NCBI GenBank assembly: GCA_951217055.1 | Contig: OX578283.1 | Coordinates: forward strand, 29,015,427 to 29,079,426 | Direction: 5' to 3' | DNA from: Gerris lacustris | Taxonomy: Eukaryota; Arthropoda; Insecta; Hemiptera; Gerridae | DNA: 64,000 nucleotides | In this document: positions 36,565 to 49,269 of the stretch, in pieces | How positions within the stretch are numbered: position 1 is the first letter of the stretch | Layout: each line of letters starts with the position of its first letter | The notes under the pieces: generated by a model | The model's input: the letters and a program-made list of their open reading frames with translations, nothing else | Databases searched by the model: none | Told to the model about the DNA's origin: nothing | Translations under genes and position numbers: made by a program

Positions 36565-37165
36565 AATAGTCTGCCAATTAGTATGGCTCATAGCTTCCTC
36601 GCATCCCTGCTATTCTTTTTCAACCCGTAATTGTCTCATTTATTTAATTGTTTCCTCCCTTTTGTTAAAAAATCTGTCAATACTTTTTGGTATTTGTACA
36701 CGAATAAATCTATCAATTTTAATTAATTAAAAATTATATAATGTGCTTATAATATTTAATGTGCCCAGGCAGTTGAAATTAATCTGGGGCTATTTATTGG
36801 CTCCTTTCGACAAATCAGCCAAATTTCATAATAATCATGTCTCTACTTTTGAAGATATACCTACTTGTAAATAAATGTAAATTTGTGTAAGAGAAACGAA
36901 TGGGTGCAGAAGGTTAAACCTTATATGAAACCAACAATGGGCTAATTATGGCCTGCCATCCAAATTTCATTAAAATCGGTCAAGTAGTTTTTAAGTTAAG
37001 TTGTTTCGCAAACATTGTGGACAGAACTGCCGACAGACATGTGACCAAAAATGTTCCCTGATGTCTGGAACGGATATCTGTTTTGAAATTTTTGATATCG
37101 GAGGTATAAAAAATTTCAGAATCACATAGCTTCCGTTTTCTTTGGTAAGCTCGGAAATAAAATAT
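36565..37165 (+). repeat. Family A interspersed repeat, nearly complete copy
   Basis: Best reference copy. The left end is TGCCAATTAGTATGGCTCAT then AGCTTCCTCGCAT. The middle holds AATCTGTCAATACTTTTTGG and CCTGCCATCCAAATTTCATT. The right end holds GATGTCTGGAACGGAT, CACATAGCTTCCGTTTTC and GGTAAGCTCGG. In better copies the right end forms a hairpin of CTTCCG/CGGAAG with an inner TTACC/GGTAA stem. No coding frame is present. Both ends share CATAGCTTCC as a direct repeat. Confidence 0.7.
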
Positions 37166-37334
37166 TTTTAGTTAAGAGATTTTTAATAATATACGTGATT
37201 TTAAGTTTTTCAGTAAACTGAATCTGATAACAAGTAAGGCGCACTTCACGTAAGTACGTGGGGCGATAATCGCCGGTTTCTGTACATTAAAGTTAAAATT
37301 ATTAAGTATAATATAATTAAACTAAATTTAATAG

Positions 37335-37720
37335 TAATATTCTTTTTCTACTCTTCAAGACCTTTAAATTGATGTATAACATGTTATGGTAACTAAATCC
37401 ATGTTTAGTCACCCGCCATATTGGCCGCCATCTTGAAAATTTTAACAATTGCATATTCTTTTTCTACACTTCAAGACCTTTAAGTTGATGTATAACATGT
37501 CATAGTTACTAAAAACTTTTTTTTAGTCGCCCGCCATATTGGCCGCCATCTTGAAAATATTAAGTGTGAAAAATCCAAAATGTGTCCAGTCGTCTCAAAT
37601 GCCGAGATGCACCTGTGTGCTGAATTTCATGTTCCTAACTATAGTAGTTTAGGAATTAAAACAAGCAACGGACAGACAGACAGACAGAGCCGTTATATAA
37701 GGTTGTTTTTTTTGTACTTT
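37335..37720. repeat. Tandem duplication in a family G repeat with GCCAT motifs
   Basis: TCTTTTTCTAC starts at 37341 and again at 37456, a period of 115. Each unit ends with CGCCATATTGGCCGCCATCT and TGAAAAT. The tail has (ACAG)n at about 37673-37688 and AGCCGTTATATAAGGTTG, as at degenerate non-LTR 3' ends. Confidence 0.65.
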
Positions 37721-38239
37721 GTACAGAAACCTAAAAACCATCAATGGTAATATTTTTTTAATATTATTATGTTATTGATTTAATTAAATATTATACCGTC
37801 GCCCATGCATAAATAATAATTTAATTTCAACGGTTTAACAAAACAAATAAATAAAATTTGGTCTTACATATATTATATACGGTTGTGTAATTTAATAATA
37901 TATGCATAAGAGGAAAAATTTTAGTAGCACGAAAATTTGAGATTCGACACTTCGACTAATGTTTAATGTTTTATAAGGTCCAAAAAATTGGTTTTCAAGT
38001 TGATAATGTCAGATTCCATTCATTCCTTCCTACTAAAAAAAATGCTTCCTATTAAAAAGCGAGAAAGTAATGGAGTATATAAACGTTTTGAGATTTCCAT
38101 GTTTATTAAATGTTTACTATTAAATGACCCGACTCAATTCAGCTTTTATGCTTCAATGACTTTTTAAAAAAAAAAATAATAATAATAATAAAAACAGAAG
38201 ATAAAATCATAAATTTTACTTAAAGCTGTGAAACATTGG

Positions 38240-38640
38240 TGTTACCCGGAGAAAAAAAAAAGATTAGGAGGATTCTCACAAAATTCCAAAACCAAAATTG
38301 GAAAAGGATTTTCCGCTTTCGGCCCAAAAGGATTCATCTTCGAATAAGGCCCCTGGTCCTCTCAAAATGGAATACAAATTGCATATGAAAGCTGAAAGCG
38401 GGAGAGCGAGCGAGGGATTCACCGGGAAATGCTTTGAACCGCTTTATATCTCCGGTAATACCCAGGGCTTCACCCTCCCAAACAAGCATAGAATTTACAA
38501 GACGGAAATCACGGACAACAGTAATCTCAATAAAATCCCCGACACGGAAATATTTCCTCCTACTACAGTAAAATTTCCCAAAATCTATGCTATGAAATCC
38601 TATTATATTTATTTCCCCATTCTTCAGTTTTAATTAATTC
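38240..38640 (+). other. Complex island with a 111-codon open frame, unassigned
   Basis: A less AT-rich stretch with an ATG frame from 38298 to 38633. The predicted peptide is lysine- and proline-rich, has no signal sequence or known motif, and runs into AT-rich codons at its end. It could be a conserved intronic element, a nested gene or chance. I do not call it a gene. Confidence 0.3.
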
Positions 38641-39710
38641 GTATTTATTAGATGCCTCATATCGAATATATCACAATAGATAGATTGGTACAATGATAAA
38701 TTATATTATTTCTGGTTCAGAGACGGATTTGAAATATGAGTTTAGTTCAGCTTGTAATATACAAGGATCAGTCTGCATTTTATGAACATTGTGATGGGTC
38801 ACATTATACATAATATAGTTTATATATACTTACATTTTATTTATAATTAGATTTTCTCAATATAATGATTAAATAATATAATGAGAATACATAATATAAA
38901 GCTCTTAAAAGCTTATTAACTGGCTATATTAATTTATTAATAACTCACAAAGACTCCTATAGATAATATTCTCTTAATGATATTTTAGATTATCTATATT
39001 AAATCCGTATATAAATAAATTTCTCAATTTTTGTATAATATCCATGTTTTGTTTTAAACAATTTTTTAAAATTCAATATTAAATACTTTTCAAAGTGGGG
39101 GAAGTGAGAAAGCTCTGTTCTTGATTATTTGTTATTTTAAAGCTATATTTAAAATATAATTTAAATATAGCTTTAATTATAATTGAGATATTTTTTTAAA
39201 CCATGTTTTCTGCTTGACATTTGTAAAGAACTTTTATTAAGCTTTATACATGTCTTTCAAGGATAAATCTTGTAATCTATATTTGGCCCTCCTCCCAAAT
39301 ACCTAAAAAGCTTGAAACTTGCACTGATGATGTGCATTTTCTATAAGAATACAATAATCAGTCTTTAGTTTTACTAAATCATTTGGTAGTAGCCGATAAA
39401 TCTATAAATTTGAAAATGTATTCAGAGAAATTTTGGTGGTAAAATTCGAAAAAAAGAAAATCTCAGATAACTTAAATTGTAACAACCTACCTCGCTATGG
39501 CGGTAAGTTGTTAAAGTGTGTTAAATATTGGTTAGCGTGTTGAAAGTTGTTTGAAATTATTCATGGACATTCCAAATGTCTTTAAATTATCAAGTACCTC
39601 ATTCGAACACCTATTTATGCATTTTAGATTCAAGTAATATGATAACCAAGAACTTCAATTTTACTAGGTTGCTTGGGTTAGAAAAATTCAAACAACATCA
39701 AGTTCAACAA
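38641..39710. other. AT-rich intronic sequence
   Basis: No gene or repeat was recognised. Confidence 0.45.
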
Positions 39711-40790
39711 TTTTTTTTTTTTTTTAATTTTATTGAATAACACAACTACAATTTAAATTGCAATAAGTGATAATGATAGTAATGTTATGTGGCGGGAAAG
39801 ACATGAAGAAGAAGTAGTCCAGTGACTACACTTCCTTAGCAGTAAATACATATAGTAAAGTATTTATAATACAGAATATGTAATGATAGAATAATGATTA
39901 AGTGGATTAGATTAATTATTTAGAAGTTTAACATAATATAAGGGAAACCAATATTTTAAGATAAGAGATCTCTAGGCCATCTCCTCTTCAAACGTCTTGG
40001 TGGATTGCTTGGGATAAACTGAGAGGACAGAAGTTGTACAAGAGGATTAGGATGGTGGGATATGGATTCATGGAATTTTCTATATCGGGATTCTGTAAGA
40101 TCTCGGACAAAAGGCACATTTAAATCTTCATGGAGAGTTAGGTTAGAAAGATAAAAAGGAGCATTGGTTATTTTTCTAAGGATTTTTGACTGCAGGATTT
40201 GGAGACGACGGGAATGGAAGGCTTGGTGCTGCCCCACACTTCTAGACTGTAGGTCCAAGCTGGTTTTAGAACTACGTTATAAATTCGAAGCTTGTTGTTA
40301 AGAGAAATCTTAGACCTACGATCAAGAAGACTGAGCAGTAACTTGTATCGTCGTGTGATGTCAGTACGTTTTGTTTTTGTATGTAGTAGCCATGTTAATC
40401 GTCGGTCAAGGAAAAGGCTAAGGTATCGGACGGAGTCGGACTGAGGAATGGGAACTTGATTAAGGGTGACTGAGGGACAGGTGTTATGACGAAGAGCAAA
40501 AGTGGCGTGCACACTTTTCTGTTCGTTTATCTTTATCCTCCATTTCCTTAACCAAGGTTCGAGAAGTAACAAATGACTTTGGGTATTATCGAATGCAAGG
40601 AGGTGGTTCTCTTGGACAGAAAGGATTGCCTTATCATCTGCAAAGGTGGCAAGGAATGTCAAGGGATGCTGGGGAATATCATGAGTATATATGGAGTAGA
40701 GGAGAGGTCCTAGGATACTGCCCTGGGGTACTCTAGCACTCACAGGGAATATAACGGAAAATGAAGATCCTGATGAAGAAAATGAAGTTT
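39711..40790 (-). pseudogene. 5'-truncated Jockey-like LINE
   Basis: This is a reverse-transcriptase fragment of a non-LTR retrotransposon read leftward. The frame at 40743-40168 includes the domain B motif VPQGSILGPLLYSIYTHDIP and, about 20 residues on, the catalytic FADD. It then has the thumb-like segment RKWRIKINEQKSVHATF and YNVVLKPAWTYSLEVWGS. A frameshift near 40200 moves the C-terminal part (RRLQILQSKILRKITNAPFY and an RxLKRRWPRDLL end) into the frame at 40258-39956. Homology extends upstream to about 40785 (SVIFPVSARVPQG), after which the element stops. A T15 run at 39711-39725 is the poly-A tail in this orientation. It lacks endonuclease and RNase H, so it is dead on arrival. It lies antisense in intron 2. 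Confidence 0.85.
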
Positions 40791-41500
40791 TATAGTTAGG
40801 TACTTAATAAGAAAAATAGGTAAGGACACAAAAAAATAATAATACGTAAACATTCGTAAAAAATATAAATAAAGACTATCTTAAAATTTGTCAAAATCAT
40901 TTAAATAGAGAGAAAACAAAAATATTTTTAAAAGTTAATCATATTTAACCGCTGATCGTCGACCTGCTCAAAAACAGTTTGAGGCTCATTCCTAAAAATA
41001 AAATTAAGAAGAGAAAAAAGTATAGTTTATAAGTGAATTTTAAACAGTTTGCTTTAATTTACTTATAATTAATTTTATTCTATTCATAAATAAGAAAATG
41101 GTCAAATACTACTCTAAATAAGAAAATGATTCCCGTTTGACATTGAAAATGATTTTTTTTTTCTTATAGCTTTTATTCATTATAAGAAAAAGTTAAATAA
41201 AATCTCGGTTGAATCAGTTTATTTAATAATAATTTACGTTCCTAGGGTTGGTTATTACAGATAAGAAGTAATGGGGCAGGTGGATACAGTGTGACAACTT
41301 ACCCCGTAACAACCAGCCCCATGCTGCCATTTTGGACGCAATCGAATAAAGCCCCCCCCCCCCCTCCCCCCTACATAAGTTTAGATTAAGTTATCTAATA
41401 AACCCTGATAATTAAGCTTAATGAACATTGTTTTCAATCTAATATTTACTAAAGCTACATTAAAACAAATGATGACTGTAGAACATATTTTATAGTACCT
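40790..41500. other. Intronic sequence with a C-run
   Basis: Contains ATGCTGCCATTTTGGACGC (about 41313) followed by a run of about 14 C at 41350-41363. Otherwise AT-rich. Confidence 0.4.
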
Positions 41501-41507
41501 ATTTTGC

Positions 41508-41635
41508 TTCCGAGCTTACCGAAGGTAACGGAAGCATTGTGTTCACTTTTGAGAACGAAAAACTTTTATGCCTCCGATTTTAAAAATTCCAAGACAGAAA
41601 TCCGTTTCAGACATCAGGGAACATTTTTGGTCTCG

Positions 41636-41667
<32 letters not shown>

Positions 41668-42070
41668 GGTCTGTGTGTCCGCGAGTTTTGAAACGTGCGA
41701 CGATAACTTGAGTAAATGTCAACCGATTTTGATAAAAATTGGTAGACATGTTCATTTTACCAATGCTCAGGACGAGTTCGTTGGACAACATTGTCCGATG
41801 AAGCGTTCACAAGCAACGCTCGCGTAAACGTGAACTTCAAATTTAAAATTGGAATTTTAGGTCGGGAAAAAAATCTGACTTCATCTATTCAATGAGACAA
41901 GCATATTTTTCAAATACATTTTTTCTGTAAATCCAACAGCGACACCGCTATGAAGTGTTAAAGTTCGCTAAAATTATTAATAGTTTTTACACTATAATCA
42001 TTATAACAATAAAGTATATGATAGGATGCGAGGAAGCTATGTGCCACACTAATTGGCAGTCTATTTTTAC
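41508..42070 (-). repeat. Family A element, minus orientation, alternative interior
   Basis: Begins CTTCCGAGCTTACCGAAGG and ends GCGAGGAAGCTATGTGCCAC and ACTAATTGGCAGTCTA. These are the reverse complements of the family A right and left ends. GACAGAAATCCGTTTCAGAC also matches family A. From 41635 to 41960 the interior instead matches 15180-15540: (TCTG)n, ACGATAACTTGAGTAAATGT, GCTCGCGTAAACGTGAACTT and CAACAGCGACACCGCTATGA. The frames at 41504-41827 and 41543-41791 are shadows of this repeat. Confidence 0.7.
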
Positions 42071-44355
42071 TTTTAGGGGTTTAAATCATAAATCAGTACG
42101 TATCTATAGAATGAAGGGACCTGTCCTCAAGCTTATAACGGAAGAACTAAGGTATCTTGTCCTTGACAGACTGAGATATGCATTGTAGACCTCTCCCCCT
42201 CAGTTCAATTTAAATTCAGTATGTAACAAACAGCTCCGGTCTCCCCTGCCTTTTATCATTTCTATTGCCTATAGAGTTTCAATTTAGTATAGGAAAACAG
42301 CATTCTAAGAAATGGCAAAATATTTTAGTAGCTCCACATGTTTTTTTTGAGTCATGCGTCGTATACTCTATAGTTGTTGTACTGTGATTCTGGCCGTTTA
42401 AAAAAAATATATTTTCTCTTTTTTAGTGCATTGTTTATAAAAGCGTGTTTAGGTTGATTTTAAAAAATAATATAATTTTATTAATAATGATAATGTTAGT
42501 TCGAGAAGTTCTAATTCTATGAGATCATAATAATGCAAAAAGAACAATATTTTATTAACCGACTAGTAATAATGGTAATTCCCTATATTTATAAACTTGC
42601 GTGGTCTTGACATATATGAATTGTTATGGAATATTAGGGAAATTGTTTTATTTGTAATTTTCTATGAATTTAAATCTATTACAAAAAAAAATTGTAAAAT
42701 TGTAAATACTTTGATTAATTATATTTAATTGTGGGGCTACTACTCTAACGCCACTACTCTTAAGCTACTCAAACAATAGTTCTCTGGTGGGATTTACTTC
42801 ACTTCTTATAAAATAAATCCAATATTGCCAAAACTTCTAACATCCATACAACGCTTGCAAACACACAGCACAATGTCCTTAAATGTTATTAACATTTATT
42901 TTAATTCAATTTGGCTGTTATGTTAATTGTTAGTTTAATAGTTAATTTATTTCTAAAGAATAAAAAGTACAACAAAATTGAAAACTTAAGTTATAAATTT
43001 TGGAAGCTCTGTAACCATTTTTCTTTATAAGGCTAACGAATTAAATTAAAAATCTAAACTCGAATTAATAACAAATGACAAGACAGGAAATTAGCATAAT
43101 TAAGCAGGGATGCGACTAAACTCAAGCAAAAGGATAACGAATACTGTATACTTTGATCTTTATAAACGATATCTCTCTCTTTACAAAGCAGCAAAAAATG
43201 GATAAATTAAAAAAAAAAAAAAAAACAGCGTAATGCCTAAAAAAAAATAACCTTCCAGCTTTAATATCTCTCATATATATTGTAATTCCATGAAAAAATA
43301 AACCGTGTAGCATAATTCATTTACGTGCTTTTTCAAACGAAAAAAAAAAAAAAAAAATACTCATGTTCATCTATTCCTTTCATTTACAAACATAATTTGG
43401 TTATACTATTAAAGTAATTAGGTGGATATTCCCTTTTGAAGGGAATTCCTTCTTATTTTATAAAATATTGAAAAGATTAACAGTCTTGTAATCAAGAAGT
43501 TGAAAAATATGAATAAGAAAACAAATCGCTTCTTTTTTAATGTAAAGCCTAAAGGTTTTACTTTGAGATGTTACCTTTATATCTTTTCCTTAAGGATATT
43601 TACATGCTTTTTATTATTTCGAATAAATTTACATTATTAATTTACATAAAAAAAAATGTATTAAGTGGAAAAATCCACATTTTCTACAAAGGAAAATGTT
43701 TAAGAGGAAACAACGAAAAATTAATACTTTTTAGTAGGCTTTTAAAAATAAATTAAGAATATTAAAATTTACTTGAATGGTTCATTAAATACTCTTCTTA
43801 TTTATTCATAACTTTATTCTTAAATATAAAATGTTTGTAAATATATGTATTACGTTATTTTAATTTTCATATTAAAGAACTGAATTGAATAGAATATTGT
43901 TTATTGTTTTTAAACACTAGTTTGTACTACAGAGTTCGAATAAATTAATTATTATATGAACAGTTTAGTAATTAGAAATTCGTTAAATATTTTTAGTATG
44001 ACCTTTAAAAATTCAATTAAAAATAATTAAATTAAAATATTCACATTTTTACAATAAAAAATTTACAATAAATAAATAATTTAACCTTAATTAAAACTCT
44101 AATTAGGATAATTAGAATATAAATAATTAAACGGAAAAATTTGGGATTAACAGTAAATTATATTAATTGCTACATAATTATTAAAAATAGGATGCGGGCG
44201 TCTCGAAACTTTTCTGCACCAAACATAAACCTATAAATAACAAAAGATTTTTTGTATTATGTGAATTATAATTTTGGTTAGTCAGTTAAAAGTTAGGTCT
44301 CGTATAATGAGGTCCGTTATAGTGAGGTCTTTACAAATTTAAACAGACTTTTTTA
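42071..44355. other. Very AT-rich intronic sequence
   Basis: Homopolymer A-runs lie at about 43205-43226 and 43340-43357. No genes were seen. Confidence 0.5.
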
Positions 44356-44745
44356 TATAATAATCGATAGTCGATATTTTCAAAATGGTGGCAAATATTA
44401 AGATGTAATAGGGAGGACTTTATCTTTTAAAAATGTATTATTAGTGCGAATTTCAAGAGTTCAGAAATGATTTAGCGTTAAAGTTTTAAGTTTTGATATT
44501 TTTAAAATGGCAGCACATGTCAAAACGAAATTCATTGCAAATGCTTTTCTTTTAATTAGTGCAAACGGATTTTTTTTTTTTTTACTCCGCAAAATTGTTT
44601 AATGACGTCACAACTACATGTAGGCAAGCACAACTACATGTATGGACGGATTTTTGTACCAAGTTTTAACTGTGGGAGTTTTGCGTGACACAGACAGACA
44701 CACAGAAGTCAGACATCCACCTAAAAAAAAGGCTCTTAGTTTTAG
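44356..44745. repeat. Family G repeat with AAAATGGC motifs
   Basis: CAAAATGGTGGC at 44381 and AAAATGGCAGCAC at about 44504. Then GGCAAGCACAACTACATGTA with an upstream partial repeat, and CACAGACAGACACACAGAAG near the end. It resembles 58030-58500 and 5045-5300. Confidence 0.45.
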
Positions 44746-44924
44746 TGTTTCAACGGTTAAATTATAAACATATATTGATGGTGTCTATATTAATATGGAA
44801 TAGCATTCTTTCTATTGAAATTTAGTTGTGAAGGCAATATTCTCTTCAGAGTTTATATTGAGGGCACTGAAAAGTAAATTATGTAACGTTTGTTCATCAT
44901 TTGGGTTGCAAAGAAGACATTTTT

Positions 44925-45470
44925 TGGTCCCATCTAACTGTTCCGACAAATTAGACCAGAAATGAACGCAAAAGCCGCATCCGCAGGTAAACTATACCAA
45001 GTCCTAAACAAAAAGTTTATTTGTAAGCAAGAGGTATCTATAAAAACCAAAATGCAAGTTTACAAAAACATTTATTTCCCTTTAAACAGCTGAGATGAGA
45101 TATTTGAGAAGAGTAGAAGGTATAAAACTCAGTGAGACTGCATAATAAATCAAAATTCCAGAGACAGCCTTTAAATGAACTTCGTAAGAAGCATAATGAG
45201 TTCCAAACAACTTCGATGGTTTGGCCGTGTGACGAAGATGGGAAGTGAGCGGTACTAAAAGCTGGTTTATGAAACAAGAACCCAAGAGAAAATACGTCGA
45301 GGAGAAATGAAGGCTGACATGGAAGGATAATAATATAAGAATCAAGCACGATGGCTAGCTGAAGATAGAACGAAATGGAAATCTAGCAGTAATATCTCTA
45401 TTAAGGAAGAGGACAGGATTAAGAAGGGGTGACTATAGAGAAGTATTGAGAGTTGTGCGAGGAAAGTTCT
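44925..45470 (+). pseudogene. RTE-like LINE C-terminal remnant
   Basis: One frame near 44965 gives NAKAASAGKLYQVLNKKFIC then KQEVSIKTKMQVYKNIYFPL. Downstream come EMRYLRRVEGIKLSETA (about 45090), LRWFGRVTKMGSERY (about 45210) and KLVYETRTQEKIRRGEMKAD. This is the conserved region after the reverse transcriptase of RTE/CR1-type LINEs (K.KMKVYKTIY, EMRYLRR, LRWFGHV.RM, QGKRxRGRP). It has several stops and frame changes. The minus-strand frames at 45038-45349 are shadows. Confidence 0.7.
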
Positions 45471-45699
45471 TTGTTAAATCCCAGAGAAAGGTTTTCATCT
45501 AAATTTACTTTATATATTTACCGAGGTTCATTCTATCCATTGTTGTTAAGTTGAATTTATTACTTCTTAATGTATTTATGTCTAACTGACGTAATAGGTG
45601 GCGGGATAAACCTCCAGATTCTATAAATGTCATAGAGAGTATTCCAATCTATACCCAAAGAGTAGAATTCTCATCTATACCCATATTACATCTATAATT

Positions 45700-46090
45700 C
45701 TTTGTCCTTTGTTTGTAATCGATTTAAACTGACCTGGATAATCGCTAAGGGTTATCCGTTGAGTACCACGAATCTTTGTTCCTCCATCAATTCCACTAAC
45801 AGGTGGACTCTATCCATTTTACATATGTTGGACAGACTGTCAGTCCAGAATAGAGTGTGATCCAGTAGTTCTCCGTCGACCTGGCCTAACTACCCTATTC
45901 TACTATTGAAGTCGCCTTTCATAATAAACTAGTCAGAGCTAGGAGGCACTAGGCATCTCTCTTGGATAGATGAGATGGATGCTCTTAGGGTTTCCATGCG
46001 GAAGTCAGTGTTGACTTGTTGGTTCCAGTAGCCAGTCCCTATAACGATTACCTCTATCTCTATAAAATGGTATAAATTAGTCATTTCAAT
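45700..46090 (-). pseudogene. LINE endonuclease (APE) remnant
   Basis: On the minus strand, about 45912-45850 reads FIMKGDFNSRIG, a stop, then LGQVDGELLDHTLFWTD. GDFNxRxG is the conserved metal- and DNA-binding segment of apurinic-type LINE endonucleases. It lies next to the RTE-like tail at 44925-45470 but in the opposite orientation, so it may come from a different insertion or a rearrangement. It has several stops. Confidence 0.55.
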
Positions 46091-46469
46091 TATTTCTTAC
46101 ATATCTTCCTTCATCAGGGGATATAATAAGATAAAGACTGGAGTCGATCACTTTAGTTGGTTTAATAAACATTTTATGATGAGGAAAGTGGGTCTTCTTG
46201 ACGGTATATGGTTCTTAATTTCAAGGAGAAGCTCCCGCTCACCCCACAAACCGTTCCCTTGATCACAAAATGATAACTAAACCAACTAACGTGAACTAAT
46301 CCTATCCTTGTATAATTTTAGACGTATTTGTCCATGAACTAGGTTCTTGGCAATAATCAAATCAATTTTGCTTTTTGTTTTGTTCACTTAAGGAAATTAT
46401 ACCTTAACTTCACTGTTACTGAAATTACATAGAAGCTCACAATATTCTTCTTACTTTCTTATATACGTA

Positions 46470-46860
46470 GTATGTATAAAGAGAAAGTATTGTGATGGCG
46501 CGATGTTGATTGATTTACACGTTTGAGTCCATAGAAGTATTTTATTAAGGCTCTACCGCTCTTTGAGGTTAGGAAAAACAGTAAAATTAAAATTTAGAAC
46601 CAGTATAATTTTAATTTTAATGTTTTTCCTAACCTCAAAGAGCGGTATAGCCTTAATGCTTGAGTCCATAAAAGTTTTTTATTTTTTAAATGTGTGTCTC
46701 GGGTCTTAGCAGACGCGTGGAGCTAATAAATACAGTGTCGATTTCAATTAAATTTGAGATAGATGTTAAGAAAAAAAAATTCCCGAGATGAAATTACGAA
46801 GATAGTTTTATTTGAATTTGTCGGACCGATTTTTTCAATAGTTACTGAACCATTTGTTGT
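46470..46860 (+). repeat. Family B copy interrupted by a palindromic MITE
   Basis: AAAGAGAAAGTATTGTGATG at 46479 matches 53190, and GCAGACGCGTGGAG and TGTCGGACCGATT follow. The inserted 46545-46656 is described separately. Confidence 0.55.
46545..46656. mobile_element. 112-bp palindromic MITE
   Basis: Left TTAAGGCTCTACCGCTCTTT and right AAAGAGCGGTATAGCCTTAA are inverted with one mismatch. Pairing continues through GAGGTTAGGAAAAACA / TGTTTTTCCTAACCTC to AAAATTAAAATT / AATTTTAATTTT. Flanks on both sides carry TTGAGTCCATAxAAGT (about 46523 and 46660). Confidence 0.8.
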
Positions 46861-47224
46861 TTGTTAAGTCGGATTTAACTTGCGAAAATTCGTCTATTGT
46901 ATAGGCTACTTAATGATTTTTTAATCAAGATTGAATTTAAAACCGTAATAATATTATTTTGTGCGTATAAAAATATTAACAGTCTTAATATTCTTAATCT
47001 AAGCCTTAAAAGAGCTTTCATTTCATATAATATGGGTATAAATTAACAAATGTGAATGCAATAAAATTTGTTCAGATTGAATTATTATTATTTAGGTTAC
47101 ATCATTTATCCCTGAGAAACCAGTGAAGCAAATTGAAATCGTGTTACTTATTTCGTTGTTTTGATTTAAAAAAAAAAAACAAGATTGTGATTATGAAAGG
47201 TGTTTTTTTTAAAAAAAAAAGTAA

Positions 47225-48130
47225 TATTTTATTACTTTGACCCCGTATTCATTACTTGTACCCCGTACCCCTGTGTACCAAAATTTAAATTTCGAAAATT
47301 TATGTAGTCGGTGATTTCCCCCTTGCTTTGAAGGTCAAGTGTGCATATTTTCATCGAGATCGGACTAAAACTGTAGATTTGTATAAAGAATACACACACA
47401 CACATACGTTGACTTTTATATGTATAGATATAGATATAAATTTCCATTTTACCCCCCTCCTAAATGAAAATATGACAAACATGTACATAGCAACAATTAT
47501 TTTTTCTTAAAGAGCTTTTCAACGATATGCATCATGAAAGGTATCCATTAACTTTGAAATTTGTACCCCATACCCCTGTGTACCAACATTTTAATTTCGT
47601 CATCTCATGTAGGTAGCAACCTTGTTTTTAAGGAAAAGAGTGTAAATATTCATCAAATTGGGATAAAACTGTAGATTTGTTTAAAGAATATACAGACACA
47701 CACACATACGTTGACTATTATATATATTGATATTAATATAACTTTCGATATTCATCAAATTAGGATAAAACTGTAGATTTGTATAATAGACATACCCTCA
47801 TACAGACACTCTTCATTTTATATAAGATATAGCTTTATTTTTCGTTTTTACCCCCCTCCTAAATGAAAATATGGCAAAACTGTACATAACAACAATTACT
47901 GTACTCTTATAGAGCTTTTAACGATATGCGAATGAAAGGTATTCATTATTTTGAACCTGTATTCATTGCTTGTACCCCGTACCCCTGTGTACCAAAATTT
48001 AAAAAGACAGTGATTTTTTCCTTGCTTTGAAGGTCAAGTGTGCAAATTGTCATCGAGATCAGACTAAAACTGTAGATTTTTATAAAGAACATACACACAC
48101 ATACGTTGACTTTTATATATGTATATAGAT
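47225..48130. repeat. Tandem family C-like units
   Basis: TTGTACCCCGTACCCCTGTG or a close variant occurs at about 47258, 47562 and 47970. AAAGAGCTTTTCAACGATAT follows at about 47510 with a variant at 47905. AAAACTGTAGATTTGTATAA is repeated. The units relate to 13500-14400 but are longer (about 300-400 bp) and carry CA-repeat patches at 47392 and 47695. Frames here are shadows. Confidence 0.65.
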
Positions 48131-49265
48131 TTGACAACACAGGTTCTAATTATTATTTAGATATAAGTATTATATATAAGCCTCCAGGATGCGCTACATG
48201 TTAGCGCACCATTGTGTACAAATATGAATTTCGTTTTACTAGTTTTGCGCATATTAAGTCTGCGGTGCAGAGATACATACAGACAAGGCTGTAAAAAGTT
48301 AAGGCTGTTTTTTTTTTTAATAATATATAGAATAAAATTTAAACAAATATTTTCCAATTCTGATCGAATGATTAATGTTGGACAAAACATTACTTTTATG
48401 AATATGGATAAAAAAAAATATATACAATAGCAGTACACATATATTTTACTAGCTTGTTTTTTTGAAGGAGTACCAAAATGTATTTCAGGAAAACATGAAA
48501 ATAAATTAGCTCACAAGAATATTCCCTATTAGTGGAAACAAAAATACATTGCTTTTATATAGAGTTTTTGAAAGATGATAATAATAATAATATATGAAAG
48601 ATTTCAACGAGGAAAGTATACAAGGATATAGCAGGATCAAAATGTTTTGGAGATGTCGTTGCTGAATTAGACCCCAATTAACCTTTTAGTCTAGGCTATA
48701 ACAGTAGAAGGTTATGGTAATTTTTTTTTCTATTCATTTCTTCTATTCATTACGGTTCTCTATGCGTTTTGCCTGGTTGTTAGTTGGAAATGCCTGAATC
48801 GAAATGGCATGTTCTACATATAGTTAGGGTAAATTAAAAGGATAAAGGTGAGATTATGCCTGTAAAGCGTCGAGCCCGCATCTAATCCTTGTCATGAAGG
48901 TTTTGTACCTCTTCTTTCTCTTCAAACTCTTTATGTTATAACTGTTACTTCTTCCTTTTATACCTATTTTAAATTTTCTTCCCATATTAAAAAAGTTTCT
49001 CACGTCTAAATATTTTTCTAGTGAGAACTTCTTACGATTTAATAAAGGCTCTTCCAGATTACATTAAGAAAAAAAACACTAATGTTTAACCTGCATTTGC
49101 CAATACAAATAAACATATTTGAAGCTTGATTCATCATATCGAAGAACGATTTCCAGAGGACACCGTATCGAGTGTAAAGGTACGCATATTGTTTTCACTA
49201 TTGCTTGATATTTGGAGGGACAACAAACTGTGCGTCAAGTGGGTTTTTGCTTTGAATATATGCTC
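48131..49265. other. Intronic sequence, no gene
   Basis: AT-rich. The overlapping frames at 48157-48438 on both strands carry no motif. Confidence 0.4.
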
Positions 49266-49269
49266 AACA

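Noticed and set aside
40168..40743. Reverse transcriptase as an active gene
   Set aside because: It is 5'-truncated, frameshifted near 40200 and lacks endonuclease and RNase H.
41504..41827. Plus-strand 107-codon frame with a serine/cysteine/leucine repeat
   Set aside because: The repeat is the translation of a (TCTG)n microsatellite inside a non-coding family A element.
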